Origin: Paenibacillus thiaminolyticus
GTDB taxonomy: Bacteria; Bacillota; Bacilli; Paenibacillales; Paenibacillaceae
Direction of reading: 5' to 3'
Length of the DNA: 64,000 nucleotides
Assembly: GCF_007066085.1 (NCBI RefSeq)
Contig: NZ_CP041405.1
Coordinates: 3,197,001-3,261,000, forward strand
Shown here: positions 28,696 to 38,746 of the stretch, piece after piece
How positions within the stretch are numbered: the stretch's first letter is position 1
How the letters are laid out: each line of letters begins with the position of its first letter
Notes under the pieces: generated by a model
Databases searched by the model: none
Seen by the model: the letters and a program-made list of their open reading frames with translations, nothing else
Told to the model about the DNA's origin: nothing
Program-made: the position numbers and the translations under genes

Positions 28696-29949
28696 CTATG
28701 TCCGGTAGGCCGCATTGATGCGGACATAATCATAGGTCAGGTCGCAGCCCCATGCCGTCGCTGCGCCGGTGCCCATATGGAGGTCCACGTGGATATGCAC
28801 CGTGTCGCCCTTCAAATAATCCAGCGCCGCGTCTTCATCGAACGGCACCGGGGTCGATTGCTTCAACACCTCAATCGGCCCGATATGAATATCGACGGTG
28901 TCGACATTCACCGGCTGGCCCGAATAGCCGACCGCCGCGATAATCCGCCCCCAGTTCGCATCCGCCCCGAAAGCGGCAGACTTGACGAGGCTGGAGCCGA
29001 TAACCGACTTCGCGATCGCCCGGGCCGCATCCTCGGTCACCGCGCCGATGACGTTTACCTCGATGAGCTTCGTCGCCCCTTCGCCGTCACGGGCAATCGC
29101 CTGCGCCAGCTGACCGCAGATGTAGCGGAAGGCGGCGGCGAACGCCGCCCAATCCGGATGGCCCTCGTGCAGCGGTTCATTGCCCGCCAGGCCGCTGGCC
29201 ATCGCGAGCAGCATATCGTTCGTGCTCGTGTCGCCATCGACCGTAATCATATTGAACGTCACGTCGGTCGTCTGCCGCAGCAGCCGTTCCAGCGCGGAGC
29301 GCTCAATCGCAGCGTCGGTCGTCACGAAGCCCAGCATCGTCGCCATGTTCGGATGAATCATGCCGGATCCTTTGGCCGCGCCTGCAACAGTCACGCTCTT
29401 GCCGTTCACCGTTACCGCCGCGCAGGCTTCCTTCTTGACGAGATCCGTCGTCAAAATCGCCTGCGCGAACTGCTCGGCGCCGTCCGCCTCGGCCGTCAGC
29501 CGGGCAGGCAAAGCCGCCATGCCCCGCTCGACGCACTCCATCTTCAGCCGCTCGCCGATAACGCCGGTCGAAGCGACTGCCACCTCATGCGGGGCGAAGC
29601 CCAACTGCGCGGCGAAGGCGCTGCGCATGCGGTAGGCATCCGCCTCGCCCTGCTTGCCGGTGCAGGCGTTGGCGTTGCCGCTGTTGACGAGCACGGCGCG
29701 CAGCGTGCCGGCTTCCGCCAGGCTGGCGCGGGTCACAGCCAGCGGGGCCGCCTGGAAGGCGTTCGTCGTGTAGACCGCCGCCGCCGTCGCCGCCACGTCG
29801 CATACGATGGCGCCGAGATCATTACGATCGGTTTTTTTCAGTCCGCAATGGAGGCCCCCGGCCCGGAAGCCAAGCGGCGTCGTAATGGAACCTGCAATCA
29901 CCTTATAGGGCACCTCTGTGGCAGTAACCAAGGTTTCTTTATTTTTCAT
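28696..29949 (-). CDS. argJ: Bifunctional glutamate N-acetyltransferase/ornithine acetyltransferase
   Basis: Recycles the acetyl group from N-acetylornithine to glutamate and may also make N-acetylglutamate from acetyl-CoA. The 417-residue protein is a self-cleaving Ntn-type enzyme; the conserved processing site KGSGMIHPNMATML places cleavage before T204. It follows argC by about 40 bases. Its presence, without argA or argE here, indicates the cyclic acetyl route. Confidence 0.95.
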   Translation of the reverse strand: MKNKETLVTATEVPYKVIAGSITTPLGFRAGGLHCGLKKTDRNDLGAIVCDVAATAAAVYTTNAFQAAPLAVTRASLAEAGTLRAVLVNSGNANACTGKQGEADAYRMRSAFAAQLGFAPHEVAVASTGVIGERLKMECVERGMAALPARLTAEADGAEQFAQAILTTDLVKKEACAAVTVNGKSVTVAGAAKGSGMIHPNMATMLGFVTTDAAIERSALERLLRQTTDVTFNMITVDGDTSTNDMLLAMASGLAGNEPLHEGHPDWAAFAAAFRYICGQLAQAIARDGEGATKLIEVNVIGAVTEDAARAIAKSVIGSSLVKSAAFGADANWGRIIAAVGYSGQPVNVDTVDIHIGPIEVLKQSTPVPFDEDAALDYLKGDTVHIHVDLHMGTGAATAWGCDLTYDYVRINAAYRT

Positions 29950-29988
29950 AAGGCATCGACCTTCTTCTTCTGAAATGGTAAGTTGCGG

Positions 29989-31050
29989 TTATGGGTAGAC
30001 CGGAGCGAGCTGCAATCCGCTGCTCTCCTCCCAGCCCATCATCAGGTTCAAATTCTGGATGGCCTGCCCGGCCGCTCCCTTGACGACGTTGTCGAGGACG
30101 GAAATGACCGTCACCCGCTTCGTGCGGGCATCGACCGCGAAGCCGATATCGCAATAGTTCGAGCCGAACACTTCCTTCGTCGCCGGCAGCTCCCCTTGCG
30201 GGCGTATGCGGACGAAGCGCCGCCCCGCGTAGCTCTCCTGATAGAGCCGAATGAAGTCCTGCTCCGTATACTCCCCGGTCAGCGTGGCGTACATCGTGCA
30301 CAGAATGCCGCGCGTCATCGGCGACAGATGGGTCGTGAAGGTCACGGTCACTGGCGTTCCCGCGGCTTCGCCCAGCAGCTGCTCGATCTCCGGGATATGC
30401 TGGTGCTTATTCACCTTGTACGCCTTGAAGTTCTCGTTCATCTCCGCATAATGAACATTCAGGCTTACGCCCCGGCCTGCTCCGGACACGCCGGACTTGG
30501 CATCGATAATGAGCGTCGCCGGATCGATCCAGCCCGCCTGCACCGCAGGCGCAAGGCCCAGCAGCGCAGCTGTCGTATAGCAGCCCGGATTGGAGATCAG
30601 CCTTCGTCCCTTCACCAGCTCCGCTCGATCGCTCCATTCGCACAGACCGTAGACCGCTTCCTCCAACAGCTCGGCAGATGGCGCCTCATGCTTATACCAT
30701 TTCGTATATTCGGCCCCGTCCTTCAACCGGAAATCCCCGGATAAATCGATGACCTTAAGTCCCGCCTCCAGCAGTTGCGGCACGAGCTTGGCGCTGACGC
30801 CCGAAGGCGTCGCCGTAAATACAACCTCGGCCTTGCTCTTGATAAGCTCCGGGTCGACCCCGTCCAGCGTGTCGGTCACGATCTCATGCAGATGCGGAAA
30901 TCCGGCGGTTATCGGTGTCCCGGCGCTCGATGCCGAGATGACGGAAGCAATATCCACATGCGGGTGATTCAGCAGCAGGCGAATCAACTCCACACCGCCA
31001 TAGCCCGTCGATCCGACAATCGCCACCTTCAATGCCTGTTCCTTCCCCAT
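29989..31050 (-). CDS. argC: N-acetyl-gamma-glutamyl-phosphate reductase
   Basis: NADPH-dependent third step of arginine synthesis and first gene of the operon. The 353-residue protein has the Rossmann motif VAIVGSTGYGGVELIRLL and catalytic C157 in SNPGCYTTAALL. I chose the ATG at 31050, eight bases after TGGAGAG; the GTG three codons upstream is less well placed. Confidence 0.95.
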   Translation of the reverse strand: MGKEQALKVAIVGSTGYGGVELIRLLLNHPHVDIASVISASSAGTPITAGFPHLHEIVTDTLDGVDPELIKSKAEVVFTATPSGVSAKLVPQLLEAGLKVIDLSGDFRLKDGAEYTKWYKHEAPSAELLEEAVYGLCEWSDRAELVKGRRLISNPGCYTTAALLGLAPAVQAGWIDPATLIIDAKSGVSGAGRGVSLNVHYAEMNENFKAYKVNKHQHIPEIEQLLGEAAGTPVTVTFTTHLSPMTRGILCTMYATLTGEYTEQDFIRLYQESYAGRRFVRIRPQGELPATKEVFGSNYCDIGFAVDARTKRVTVISVLDNVVKGAAGQAIQNLNLMMGWEESSGLQLAPVYP

Positions 31051-31109
31051 ATCTCGCACTCTCCATTTCTCTGCCTCTCAGTAGAAAATACGTTCCGGCG
31101 CAATAATTT

Positions 31110-31125
31110 ATGTATCATTATACAT
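31110..31125 (-). promoter_or_regulatory. Candidate ArgR/AhrC operator over the arginine promoter
   Basis: Dyad atgtat (31110-31115) / atacat (31120-31125) with a 4-base spacer covers the -10 hexamer of the argC promoter. ARG boxes are AT-rich dyads at such positions, but this site matches the published consensus only loosely; the assignment is inference. Confidence 0.45.
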
Positions 31126-31145
31126 CTGGATTTATATAAATACAA
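31117..31145 (-). promoter_or_regulatory. Promoter of the arginine operon
   Basis: On the reverse strand: -35-like TTGTAT (31140-31145), 17-base spacer, consensus -10 TATAAT (31117-31122), about 65 bases before argC. The weak -35 fits a regulated promoter. Confidence 0.65.
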
Positions 31146-31185
31146 TCACTTTTCCATTTTTCCATTTTTGTCCCCTCCACAAAGG

Positions 31186-31235
31186 AAAAAGGCATGGGGA
31201 GCGAAGCCGTGGGCTTCTCCTCCTCATGCCTTTTT
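31186..31235 (-). terminator. Terminator of the khtTU operon
   Basis: Outer stem aaaaaggcatg / catgccttttt (11 bp) with an inner gaagcc/ggcttc stem. T-runs exist on both strands, so it can act in both directions. It lies about 55 bases after the khtU stop codon. Confidence 0.85.
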
Positions 31236-31289
31236 CATATAAGTGTATACACGCTTCCGCTACCCGCTCCGATCCATGCGGAGAACGGA

Positions 31290-32522
31290 CTACATTCCCT
31301 TATGCTGCTGCTTCGGCTTGGGCTTCTGCCTCGGCTTGCCGAATAATCCGTATATTCGCTCTGACTCCTTGGTCAGCAGCGGGCCCAAGACAGCCAATAT
31401 AAGCACATACAGTACGGCGAACGACTGAACGACTGGCAGCAGTCCGCCCATTTTTCCGATATTGGCCATAATAATTGAGAATTCGCCCCTGGATACGAGC
31501 GTAAAGCCGATGTTTATCGAGGCACGCCCGGAAATGCCGGCCACGCGTCCCGCGATATAGCCGGAGAGCATATTTCCGATAATCGTAAGCAGAACCCCCA
31601 GCAAAGCTACCCATACCGCCCCGAACAGCGAGGTCGGGTCAATCGTCAAGCCGAAGCTGAAGAAGAAGATTGCTCCGAACAAGTCGCGGAACGGCAATAT
31701 ATAATGCTCAATCCGCTTCACATGGCTCGATTCCGCAAGCACCATACCGACCATCAAGGCCCCGATTGCCTCGGCGACATGGAAGGTCTCCGAGAAGCCT
31801 GCTGTCAGGAACAGCGCCGAGATAATGACAAGCAGGAACAGCTCCGCCGACTTGATATTCAGCCCTTTGTCGATAAAAGGAATGAACCTTCGCCCGATGA
31901 ACAGGAAGAGCAGAATGAAGATTAAGGCCGACAGCGAAGTCAGGAGCACGCTCCAGAATGAGCTGTCTCCGCTCAGCACAAGCCCGGACAAAATCGAAAT
32001 ATGCACGGCGATGAATAAATCATCGAACATAATCATGCCCATAATAATCTCGGTCTCGGGGTTGGCTGTCCGCTTCAGATCGACGAGCACCTTCGCCACG
32101 ATGGCGGTGGACGAGCTCGTCATGATGCCGCAGATAACCATCGTCTCTTTGAGCGGGAAGCCCATCAGCCATCCGAGCAGCAAACCCGAGACAAAGTTGA
32201 TCCCGATGTAGCACAGCCCGCCGACGACAATCGATTTGCCCGACTTCAGCAACCGTGTGACGGAGAACTCCAACCCGAGATAGAATAGCAGGAACAGCAC
32301 GCCAATGCGTCCCATGAAATCAATAAATACTCCGCTCTCAATGAACCGCAAGTCGATGACTCCGAAATGAGGAGCGTGCGGTCCGACGGCCATCCCAATC
32401 AAAATATAGAACGGGATGACCGAGAACCGGAGCTTGTTCGACACGAGTCCTACGATCGTAATTAAGGCTATCGCCAGTCCGATTTCAAAAATTAATGTAT
32501 CCATATATCCCCCTTTGTACAT
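31290..32522 (-). CDS. khtU: CPA2-family K+/H+ antiporter KhtU-like
   Basis: Polytopic antiporter (about 400 residues, 11-12 hydrophobic helices) of the KefB/CPA2 family. Conserved stretches include YLGLEFSVTRLL and the helix with FDDLF. It directly follows a gene matching KhtT, the cytoplasmic regulatory subunit. In Bacillus, KhtTU exports potassium in exchange for protons and responds to pH and c-di-AMP. The start may be the internal ATG at MDTLIFEIG, six residues in; an AGGGGG site (minus strand GTACAAAGGGGGATATATGG) favours that shorter form. Confidence 0.85.
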   Translation of the reverse strand: MYKGGYMDTLIFEIGLAIALITIVGLVSNKLRFSVIPFYILIGMAVGPHAPHFGVIDLRFIESGVFIDFMGRIGVLFLLFYLGLEFSVTRLLKSGKSIVVGGLCYIGINFVSGLLLGWLMGFPLKETMVICGIMTSSSTAIVAKVLVDLKRTANPETEIIMGMIMFDDLFIAVHISILSGLVLSGDSSFWSVLLTSLSALIFILLFLFIGRRFIPFIDKGLNIKSAELFLLVIISALFLTAGFSETFHVAEAIGALMVGMVLAESSHVKRIEHYILPFRDLFGAIFFFSFGLTIDPTSLFGAVWVALLGVLLTIIGNMLSGYIAGRVAGISGRASINIGFTLVSRGEFSIIMANIGKMGGLLPVVQSFAVLYVLILAVLGPLLTKESERIYGLFGKPRQKPKPKQQHKGM

Positions 32523-32568
32523 AGGGATAGCAGCATATATCGATGCGGCTTAGCGCCGCCTCCCCTCA

Positions 32569-33069
32569 TCAACTTTCATCGCATCCAGTAGACAAAAATG
32601 CTTTCAGCGCTTTCAGGTGCTGCCTTTCCCCGGTGACTACCAGCGTCGTATTCGGTGCAAATTGATAATCCGGACCCGGATTAATGTGCTTCGATTGGTT
32701 TTTCTCGACTACGGCGATGATGGTCGCGCCCGTTTGTTCGCGGATCTTCAATTCCCCGATGCGTTTGCCGATGCATTTTGAATGCGAATCCAGTTTGTAC
32801 CATTCAATGACAAGGTCGTTCAGTGCCATCTCTACCGTTTCCAATGCTTTCGGTTGATAATTCAATCCACCGATAATACCGGCGATCATGCGGGCCTCCT
32901 CATCCTCCAACGTTACCGTCGACAGAATAAGCTCGGGATCTTCCTCGTCGAAATGGTACATTTCCCGGCGCCCGTCGTCATGAATAATAATGACCAGCTT
33001 GTCTCCGCTCTCTGTCTCCATAGAATACTTCCGACCAATTCCCGGTAAATCCGATTGCCTGATATTCAA
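32569..33069 (-). CDS. khtT: K+/H+ antiporter regulatory subunit KhtT
   Basis: 166-residue soluble protein with an N-terminal domain ([13 protein letters not shown]..., [16 protein letters not shown]) and a C-terminal RCK-C/TrkA-C domain (about 75-160). It closely follows the known KhtT pattern from memory. The start is a TTG at 33069, eight bases after GGAGG; the GTG at 33084 lies on that site. Its first 92 bases overlap, in another frame, the end of the upstream membrane-protein frame. Confidence 0.88.
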   Translation of the reverse strand: MNIRQSDLPGIGRKYSMETESGDKLVIIIHDDGRREMYHFDEEDPELILSTVTLEDEEARMIAGIIGGLNYQPKALETVEMALNDLVIEWYKLDSHSKCIGKRIGELKIREQTGATIIAVVEKNQSKHINPGPDYQFAPNTTLVVTGERQHLKALKAFLSTGCDES

Positions 33070-33487
33070 TGTGATTCCCTCCACTATCGTAATGATTCAG
33101 CTTTTTGCTCCCGGCTTTGCCAGCTGTGGGCATGGATTTGTCCACAAACGCCGAGGTGAATTTTACGGGCATGAGAAATAAACATTTGAGCGCAATCGCA
33201 ATAAATGCCAAAAAATGAAAGATATGAGGTGTAATTTCAGATGGAGTGTTCCATTTTAGAATCGAGGGGGTCATACTAATCGGAGGCGGGCCGACGAACT
33301 TCATCATGACGTTCGGCCTCGTGATAACAATGGTATGCGTATACGGTTCAGCCACTTGCTTCGGCGACTCTTCCGTAACCGGATGAAAATCAACGTGCAT
33401 CGGCATGATAATCGAGGTCACGAGAATAAGCACCACGATGAGAAGCGCGCACGGATTGCCACGGATTCGATTGTTCGTAACTGCCAT
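32978..33487 (-). CDS. Hypothetical membrane protein overlapping khtT
   Basis: 169-residue frame with two hydrophobic segments (about 13-30 [16 protein letters not shown] and about 87-105 [20 protein letters not shown]). No family is recognised. It starts at an ATG seven bases after GGGAGG, which supports translation, and sits where khtS stands in Bacillus, though I claim no similarity. The last 30 residues overlap khtT in another frame, an unusually long overlap; the tail may be a frameshifted extension of a shorter original protein. Confidence 0.6.
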   Translation of the reverse strand: MAVTNNRIRGNPCALLIVVLILVTSIIMPMHVDFHPVTEESPKQVAEPYTHTIVITRPNVMMKFVGPPPISMTPSILKWNTPSEITPHIFHFLAFIAIALKCLFLMPVKFTSAFVDKSMPTAGKAGSKKLNHYDSGGNHIEYQAIGFTGNWSEVFYGDRERRQAGHYYS

Positions 33488-33660
33488 TCATGCACCTCCC
33501 ATAACTCAGTCATCAATCGGCCGGTTAGTTCATGCCGTGGTTCTGGCAGATGAATCTTATCCATCCTCTATCCAACATATATATGATGGAATCATTCATA
33601 GGAGTCGTCTACTTTTGTAAAAAGAGTATCTTCCCATATGTAGGTAACAATTCTGTAATA

Positions 33661-33690
33661 ATCGTACCATCGGCTGGCTGCCCAAGTCAA
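33661..33690 (-). promoter_or_regulatory. Probable promoter of the khtTU operon
   Basis: Reverse strand -35 TTGACT (33685-33690), 18-base spacer, -10-like TACGAT (33661-33666). It would give a leader of about 165 bases. I looked for a c-di-AMP (ydaO) riboswitch in it and did not recognise one. Confidence 0.45.
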
Positions 33691-33720
33691 GAAAGTTTAG
33701 ATAGATTCATGTAGAAAAGA

Positions 33721-33748
33721 GTCTGAACATTCGACAAATGTCCAGACC
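33721..33748 (-). terminator. Terminator after the YitT-family gene
   Basis: Stem gtctgaacatt / aatgtccagac (one mismatch) with a short loop; the reverse strand continues CTCTTTT. It is about 40 bases after the stop codon. Confidence 0.75.
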
Positions 33749-33786
33749 CTGCCTGAAGAGGGATATATTGATGGTTATTACTCCGC

Positions 33787-34725
33787 TTACGGCTTGTCGG
33801 GAGACAGCTTGAACCCTTCTCCCAGCACTTCATTCGTGTCGCTAATAATGACGAAAGCTTGCCGATCGACAGAACGGACCAGCTCCTTCAGCCTGATAAT
33901 CTCCGTCTGGCCGACGACGACCATCAATACGGTTCTTCCTTCCCCCGTGAAGCCGCCTTCCCCGCGCAGCTTCGTCAAGCCGCGATCAAGGTCATGCAGG
34001 ATAACCTCCGACATGCGCTCGGCCTCCTCGCTGATGATGAAGGCGACCTTCGTCGAGCCGAGGCCCACCTGGACGATGTCGATCGTCTTGCTCGTAATGA
34101 ACAACGCGATGAGCGCATACATGGCGCTTTCGAACGAGAGCATGAAGCCAGCCAGCGCGATGATGACGCCGTCGCAGATCGCGACGGACAGCGAGAGGCT
34201 GATGCGTCCGTACCGGTGCAGGAGCTGCGCCGAGATGGCGTTGCCCCCTGTCGAGCCGCGCCCGCGGAAGACGATGCCGAGACCCAGGCCGATGCCGATG
34301 CCGCCGAATATGGACGCCAGCAGCGGGTTATCTGTCGCCGGCTCGATGTGGCTCGTCAGAAAAATAAAGGTCGGCAGCGCCAGCGAGCCGACGAATGTCC
34401 GTACGCCGAACTGCTTGCCGAGCAGCAGAACGCCGATAATGAATAACGGAATATTGAAGGCATACTGAGTGTAGGCCGGGTTCCAGCCGAATTGCTTGTC
34501 AAGCAGAATGGACAGACCGGAGATGCCGCCGGAGGCAATGCGGTTCGGCAGCATCAGACTGTTGAACGTGAGCGCCATAATGAAGGCGCCGGCCAAAATC
34601 CAGCCGTAATCAAGAACGATTCGGAGCGGATGATGGTAGGGCAGCCGGGGCTCGCGGCGCCGCGGCTTGCGGGAAGATGCCGATGAGGCTTGCGATTGGG
34701 ATTGAGATTGGGATTGAGTTGGCAT
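33787..34725 (-). CDS. YitT-family membrane protein
   Basis: 312 residues: a short Gln-Ser repeat at the N terminus, five or six membrane helices of the YitT/DUF161 type (IASGGISGLSILL, GRGSTGGNAISAQ), then a cytoplasmic DUF2179 domain (about 225-305). The transport or sensing role of this family is not established. It is a single-gene unit with its own terminator. Confidence 0.85.
   Translation of the reverse strand: MPTQSQSQSQSQASSASSRKPRRREPRLPYHHPLRIVLDYGWILAGAFIMALTFNSLMLPNRIASGGISGLSILLDKQFGWNPAYTQYAFNIPLFIIGVLLLGKQFGVRTFVGSLALPTFIFLTSHIEPATDNPLLASIFGGIGIGLGLGIVFRGRGSTGGNAISAQLLHRYGRISLSLSVAICDGVIIALAGFMLSFESAMYALIALFITSKTIDIVQVGLGSTKVAFIISEEAERMSEVILHDLDRGLTKLRGEGGFTGEGRTVLMVVVGQTEIIRLKELVRSVDRQAFVIISDTNEVLGEGFKLSPDKP
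34693..34722 (-). repeat. Short tandem repeat encoding Gln-Ser repeats
   Basis: Imperfect 12-base repeats of the type attgggattgag encode the alternating QSQSQSQSQ run near the N terminus of the YitT-family protein. The unit is a multiple of three, so length changes would keep the frame. Confidence 0.6.
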
Positions 34726-34831
34726 TACGATTGCGTCTCTCCTTCGTCACCATAATTGCAGAGCATGGACCGCGTCCATGATAGTATTGCATTCCGGCCA
34801 GCACTCTAGTAAAGTGAAGCATTGCCGTGCA

Positions 34832-34868
34832 GAAAAAAACCTGCGCCGATGTAAACACCGGCGCAGGT
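34832..34868 (-). terminator. Rho-independent terminator of prfB
   Basis: Stem acctgcgccg / cggcgcaggt (34839-34868) followed on the reverse strand by seven T residues. It lies about 65 bases after the prfB stop codon. Confidence 0.9.
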
Positions 34869-34932
34869 GGCAAGTCGGTCTATATTAGGGCGAGTCAAAA
34901 AGCCGGGGCTTTTTTGAACTGAACAGCCTCTA

Positions 34933-36049
34933 TCAAGATTCGGAAGCGGGTTGGATTAATGTGCGCAAATACGCTTCAATGAATTCGTCGATGTCGCCGT
35001 CCATGACAGCCCCGACGTTGCCCGTCTCCACCTGGGTGCGATGGTCCTTGACCATGCTGTACGGGTGAAACACGTACGAACGGATCTGGCTGCCCCACGC
35101 GATATCCATCTGATCGCCGCGGATCTCGGCAAGCTGCTTCTGCTGCTCTTCGATCTTGCGTTCGTACAATTTGGATCGCAGGAGGGTCATCGCCCGTTCG
35201 CGGTTTTTGATCTGGGAGCGTTCCGTCTGGCATGTCACGACGATGCCGGTCGGAATATGCGTAATCCGCACGGCCGAATCTGTCGTATTGATATGCTGGC
35301 CGCCGGCGCCGCTGGCCCGGTACGTATCAATCTTCAAGTCCTCTGTCCGCACCTCGATGTCGACATCATCCGTAATCTCGGGAACGACATCGCAGGAGAC
35401 GAAGGACGTATGGCGTCTTCCTGAGGAATCGAATGGAGAGATGCGCACCAGCCGGTGAACGCCTTTCTCCGCCTTCAAGTAGCCGTACGCGTTGTATCCT
35501 TTGATAAGCAGCGTCACGCTCTTGATGCCGGCTTCATCCCCTGGAAGGTAGTCCAGAACCTCGACCTTGAAGCCCCGCTGCTCGGCCCAGCGCGTATACA
35601 TGCGCAGCAGCATTTGGCCCCAGTCCTGCGACTCGGTGCCGCCTGCGCCCGGATGAAGCTCCAGAATGGCATTCATCTTATCGTACGGCTCGCTGAGCAG
35701 CAGTTGAAGCTCGAACTGCTCGACCCGCTCGTACAGCTGCTTGACGCTGTCTGCCAGCTCTTGCGCCAGGCCTTCGTCATTTTCCTCGTCGGCCAGTTCC
35801 AGCATCATCTGCGTGTCCTCGTGGTCCTGCTGCAGCTTGCTGTACTCCTCAACAATACCCTTGATGGCGTTAAGCTCGCTAATAAGGCCTTGTGCCCGTT
35901 CGTTGTCGTCCCAGAAGTCCGGAGCCGACATCTTCTCTTCATAGTTCGATATCATCTCTTGCTTCAGATCGAAGTCAAAGAGACCCCCTAAGGTTGGTCA
36001 ATTTGGCTGCGATATCCCGCAATTGATGACGTACGCTTGCATCAATCAT
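34933..36049 (-). CDS. prfB: Peptide chain release factor 2, with programmed +1 frameshift
   Basis: Recognises UGA and UAA stop codons. Translation starts at the ATG 36047-36049 ([19 protein letters not shown]...) and meets an in-frame TGA at 35975-35977 after 24 codons. The site reads AGGGGG, three bases, then CTT TGA C: the classic internal Shine-Dalgarno plus slippery codon of autoregulated prfB. A +1 shift at CTT leads into the main frame ([14 protein letters not shown]...), giving about 371 residues. The RF2 peptide anticodon appears as SPF ([14 protein letters not shown]) and the catalytic GGQ as [13 protein letters not shown]. Both are intact. Confidence 0.95.
35974..35990 (-). promoter_or_regulatory. 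prfB programmed frameshift site
   Basis: On the reverse strand, Shine-Dalgarno-like AGGGGG precedes CTT TGA C. When RF2 is scarce the ribosome pauses at TGA and shifts +1, so RF2 controls its own synthesis. The pattern matches the known element exactly. Confidence 0.93.
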
Positions 36050-36112
36050 GTGCTGTCACCTCGACCATAGTGTATGGGAAGGAAAGGCGTCCCATTCCCT
36101 CCGATCCGAATA

Positions 36113-36140
36113 ACGGGCGGCTCCCTAATCTGCCGCCCGT
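36113..36140 (-). terminator. Probable terminator of secA
   Basis: Perfect 9-bp stem acgggcggc / gccgcccgt with a 10-base loop, followed on the reverse strand only by TTATT, a weak tail. It lies between secA and prfB. Confidence 0.6.
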
Positions 36141-36235
36141 CCTTCTCATCGGCTTACTGCCATGCCGCCGCTCAGACAGTGCCTCCTGTGGTTGTAGTAC
36201 ATTGACCGACCCGAGGCCTATCGAAGAACGGCTCC

Positions 36236-38746
36236 TTATCCTTGCTTGCCATGACATTGCTTGTATTTCTTGCCGCTGCCGCAAGGGCAAGGGTCGTTCC
36301 GGCCAATCGTTTCGCCCTTGGCAACCGGACGCTTGACCGCCGGCTCGGCGTTAGTCGACATTTTGCTCTCGTCGACTACGGCTTGGCGTTCCACGTTCTG
36401 CTCCACCTGAGCCTTCATAATGTATTGGGAGACTTCTTCCTGAATGGAAGCAATCATGCTGTTGAACATCTCATAGCCTTCGAACTGATATTCACGCAGC
36501 GGATCGGTACCGCCGTAGGCCCGCAAGTGAATGCCCTGGCGAAGATGATCCATCGCATCGATATGATCCATCCATTTGGAATCGACCGCGCGGAGCACGA
36601 CGACCTTCTCGAACTCGCGCACGAGCTCCGGTCCGATACGCTCTTCCCGCTCGGTATACTTCTCCATGACCTTGTCGAACAGGAACTGGACGATCTCGTC
36701 CTTCTCCTTGCCCCACAGGTCATCCTTCGTAATCGTATCTTCATCAAGCATCGTCCGGTGCATATAATCGACGATCTCCTGCAGCTCCCAGTTCTCCGGA
36801 ATATCATCCTCATTGCAGTGAGCGTCGACATTACGTTCGATGCAAGGCTTGATCATATCCATAACGATCTGGCGGATATTTTCCGCTTCCAGCACCTCGT
36901 GGCGCTGGCGGTAAATAATCTCGCGCTGCTGGTTCATCACGTCGTCATATTGAAGGACGACTTTGCGCAAGTCGAAGTTATTGCCTTCGACCCGCTTCTG
37001 CGCCGATTCTACCGCGCGGGTAATCAGCTTCGACTCGATCGGCTGATCTTCTTCGAAGCCGAGGCGCTCCATCATGCCGAGCACGTTGTCCGCGCCGAAG
37101 CGGCGCATCAGCTCGTCTCCGAGCGACAGATAGAACTGCGTCGATCCCGGGTCGCCCTGGCGTCCCGCACGGCCGCGAAGCTGGTTATCGATCCGGCGGC
37201 TCTCATGGCGCTCCGTTCCGATAATATGCAGCCCGCCAAGCTCCGCCACACCTTCACCGAGAATAATATCTGTACCGCGCCCGGCCATATTGGTCGCGAT
37301 TGTAACTTGACCCGGCTCGCCCGCACGGGAGATAATCTCGGCTTCCTCCTTATGGAACTTCGCGTTCAAGACCTGATGCTTAACGCCTTTTTTCCGCAGC
37401 TTATCTGACAGCAGCTCCGAGTTCTCGATCGATACCGTACCGACAAGAACTGGCTGCTGCTTCTGATGCCGGTTCACGATTTCTTCGACGACCGCGTTGT
37501 ACTTCGCGTTCTCCGTCTTGTAGACGACATCCGCCCCGTCCTTCCGCTGGTTCGGCTTGTTCGTCGGAATCTGAATGACCTCGAGGCCGTAGATGCTCTT
37601 GAATTCTTCTTCCTCCGTCTTCGCAGTACCAGTCATGCCAGCCAGCTTACGGTACATCCGGAAATAGTTCTGGAACGTGATCGTCGCGAGCGTCATACTC
37701 TCGTTCTGCACTTCCAGCTTTTCCTTCGCCTCAATCGCCTGATGGAGACCGTCGCTGTACCGGCGGCCCGCCATCATACGGCCCGTGAATTCATCGACGA
37801 TGACAATCTCGCCGTCATTCACCACATAGTCAACGTCGCGGCGCATAATCACGTGCGCCTTGAGCGCCTGCTGCAAGTGGTGGTTCAACGTGACGTTCTT
37901 CAGGTCGAACAGGTTATCGACAGCAAGCACCTTCTCCGCCTTCGTTACCCCGGCTTCTGTGAGAGCGACCTGGCGTGTCTTGACGTCGACCGTGTAATCC
38001 TCTTCTGGGTCCAACAGTCTCGCGAATGAATCCGCAAAATGGTAGAGATCTGTCGACTTGGCAGCTTGTCCAGAAATAATCAGCGGCGTCCGCGCTTCAT
38101 CGATCAGAATCGAATCCACTTCATCAATAATGGCAAAGTTCAACGGGCGCTGAACCATTTGTTCCTTATAGAGCACCATGTTATCGCGCAAGTAATCAAA
38201 GCCGTACTCATTGTTGGTGCCATACGTAATATCGCACGTATAGGCTTCCTTTTTCATTAGAGGATCCATGCCAGCCAAGTTCAAGCCGACCGTCATCCCT
38301 AAGAACTGGTATATTTGCCCCATCTCTTCGCTGTCACGTGTTGCCAAATAGTCATTGACCGTGACAACATGCACGCCTTTGCCTGTGAGGGCGTTCAGGT
38401 AGACGGGCAAAGTTCCGACCAGCGTCTTCCCTTCCCCGGTTTTCATTTCGGCAATCTTGCCTTCATGAAGTACCATACCGCCAAGCAGCTGCACATCATA
38501 GTGACGCTTGTTGAGCACGCGCTTGCCCGCTTCGCGGACGGTAGCGAACGCTTCAGGCAGCAATTGATCCAGCGTGTCGCCTTTCTCGAGACGGGCGCGG
38601 AATTCCTCCGTCTTCCCACGCAACTGTTCATCCGTTAATTTCGCGAATTCCGGCTCCATGCCATTGATCTGTTCCACAGTCTTCATCAACCGTTTCACTT
38701 CGCGTTCGTTGGCATCACCGAATATCTTTTTCACAAGTCCTAGCAT
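36236..38746 (-). CDS. secA: Preprotein translocase ATPase SecA
   Basis: Motor of the Sec protein-export pathway. The 836-residue protein starts [17 protein letters not shown]. It has Walker [12 protein letters not shown] and the DEAD-like motif [16 protein letters not shown]. It also has the preprotein cross-linking and helical scaffold regions, and a C-terminal zinc-binding SEC-C motif ([17 protein letters not shown]). Length and all motifs are normal. It lies between hpf and prfB, as in many Firmicutes. Confidence 0.97.
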   Translation of the reverse strand: MLGLVKKIFGDANEREVKRLMKTVEQINGMEPEFAKLTDEQLRGKTEEFRARLEKGDTLDQLLPEAFATVREAGKRVLNKRHYDVQLLGGMVLHEGKIAEMKTGEGKTLVGTLPVYLNALTGKGVHVVTVNDYLATRDSEEMGQIYQFLGMTVGLNLAGMDPLMKKEAYTCDITYGTNNEYGFDYLRDNMVLYKEQMVQRPLNFAIIDEVDSILIDEARTPLIISGQAAKSTDLYHFADSFARLLDPEEDYTVDVKTRQVALTEAGVTKAEKVLAVDNLFDLKNVTLNHHLQQALKAHVIMRRDVDYVVNDGEIVIVDEFTGRMMAGRRYSDGLHQAIEAKEKLEVQNESMTLATITFQNYFRMYRKLAGMTGTAKTEEEEFKSIYGLEVIQIPTNKPNQRKDGADVVYKTENAKYNAVVEEIVNRHQKQQPVLVGTVSIENSELLSDKLRKKGVKHQVLNAKFHKEEAEIISRAGEPGQVTIATNMAGRGTDIILGEGVAELGGLHIIGTERHESRRIDNQLRGRAGRQGDPGSTQFYLSLGDELMRRFGADNVLGMMERLGFEEDQPIESKLITRAVESAQKRVEGNNFDLRKVVLQYDDVMNQQREIIYRQRHEVLEAENIRQIVMDMIKPCIERNVDAHCNEDDIPENWELQEIVDYMHRTMLDEDTITKDDLWGKEKDEIVQFLFDKVMEKYTEREERIGPELVREFEKVVVLRAVDSKWMDHIDAMDHLRQGIHLRAYGGTDPLREYQFEGYEMFNSMIASIQEEVSQYIMKAQVEQNVERQAVVDESKMSTNAEPAVKRPVAKGETIGRNDPCPCGSGKKYKQCHGKQG

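Noticed and set aside
28561..29973. 470-codon plus-strand frame opposite argJ
   Set aside because: Shadow of argJ, extremely Arg/His-rich.
31051..31110. T-box riboswitch before argC
   Set aside because: The leader is too short and lacks the T-box sequence; a repressor dyad fits better.
33488..33655. ydaO-type c-di-AMP riboswitch in the khtTU leader
   Set aside because: Considered because of the potassium link, but I could not find the conserved core motifs.
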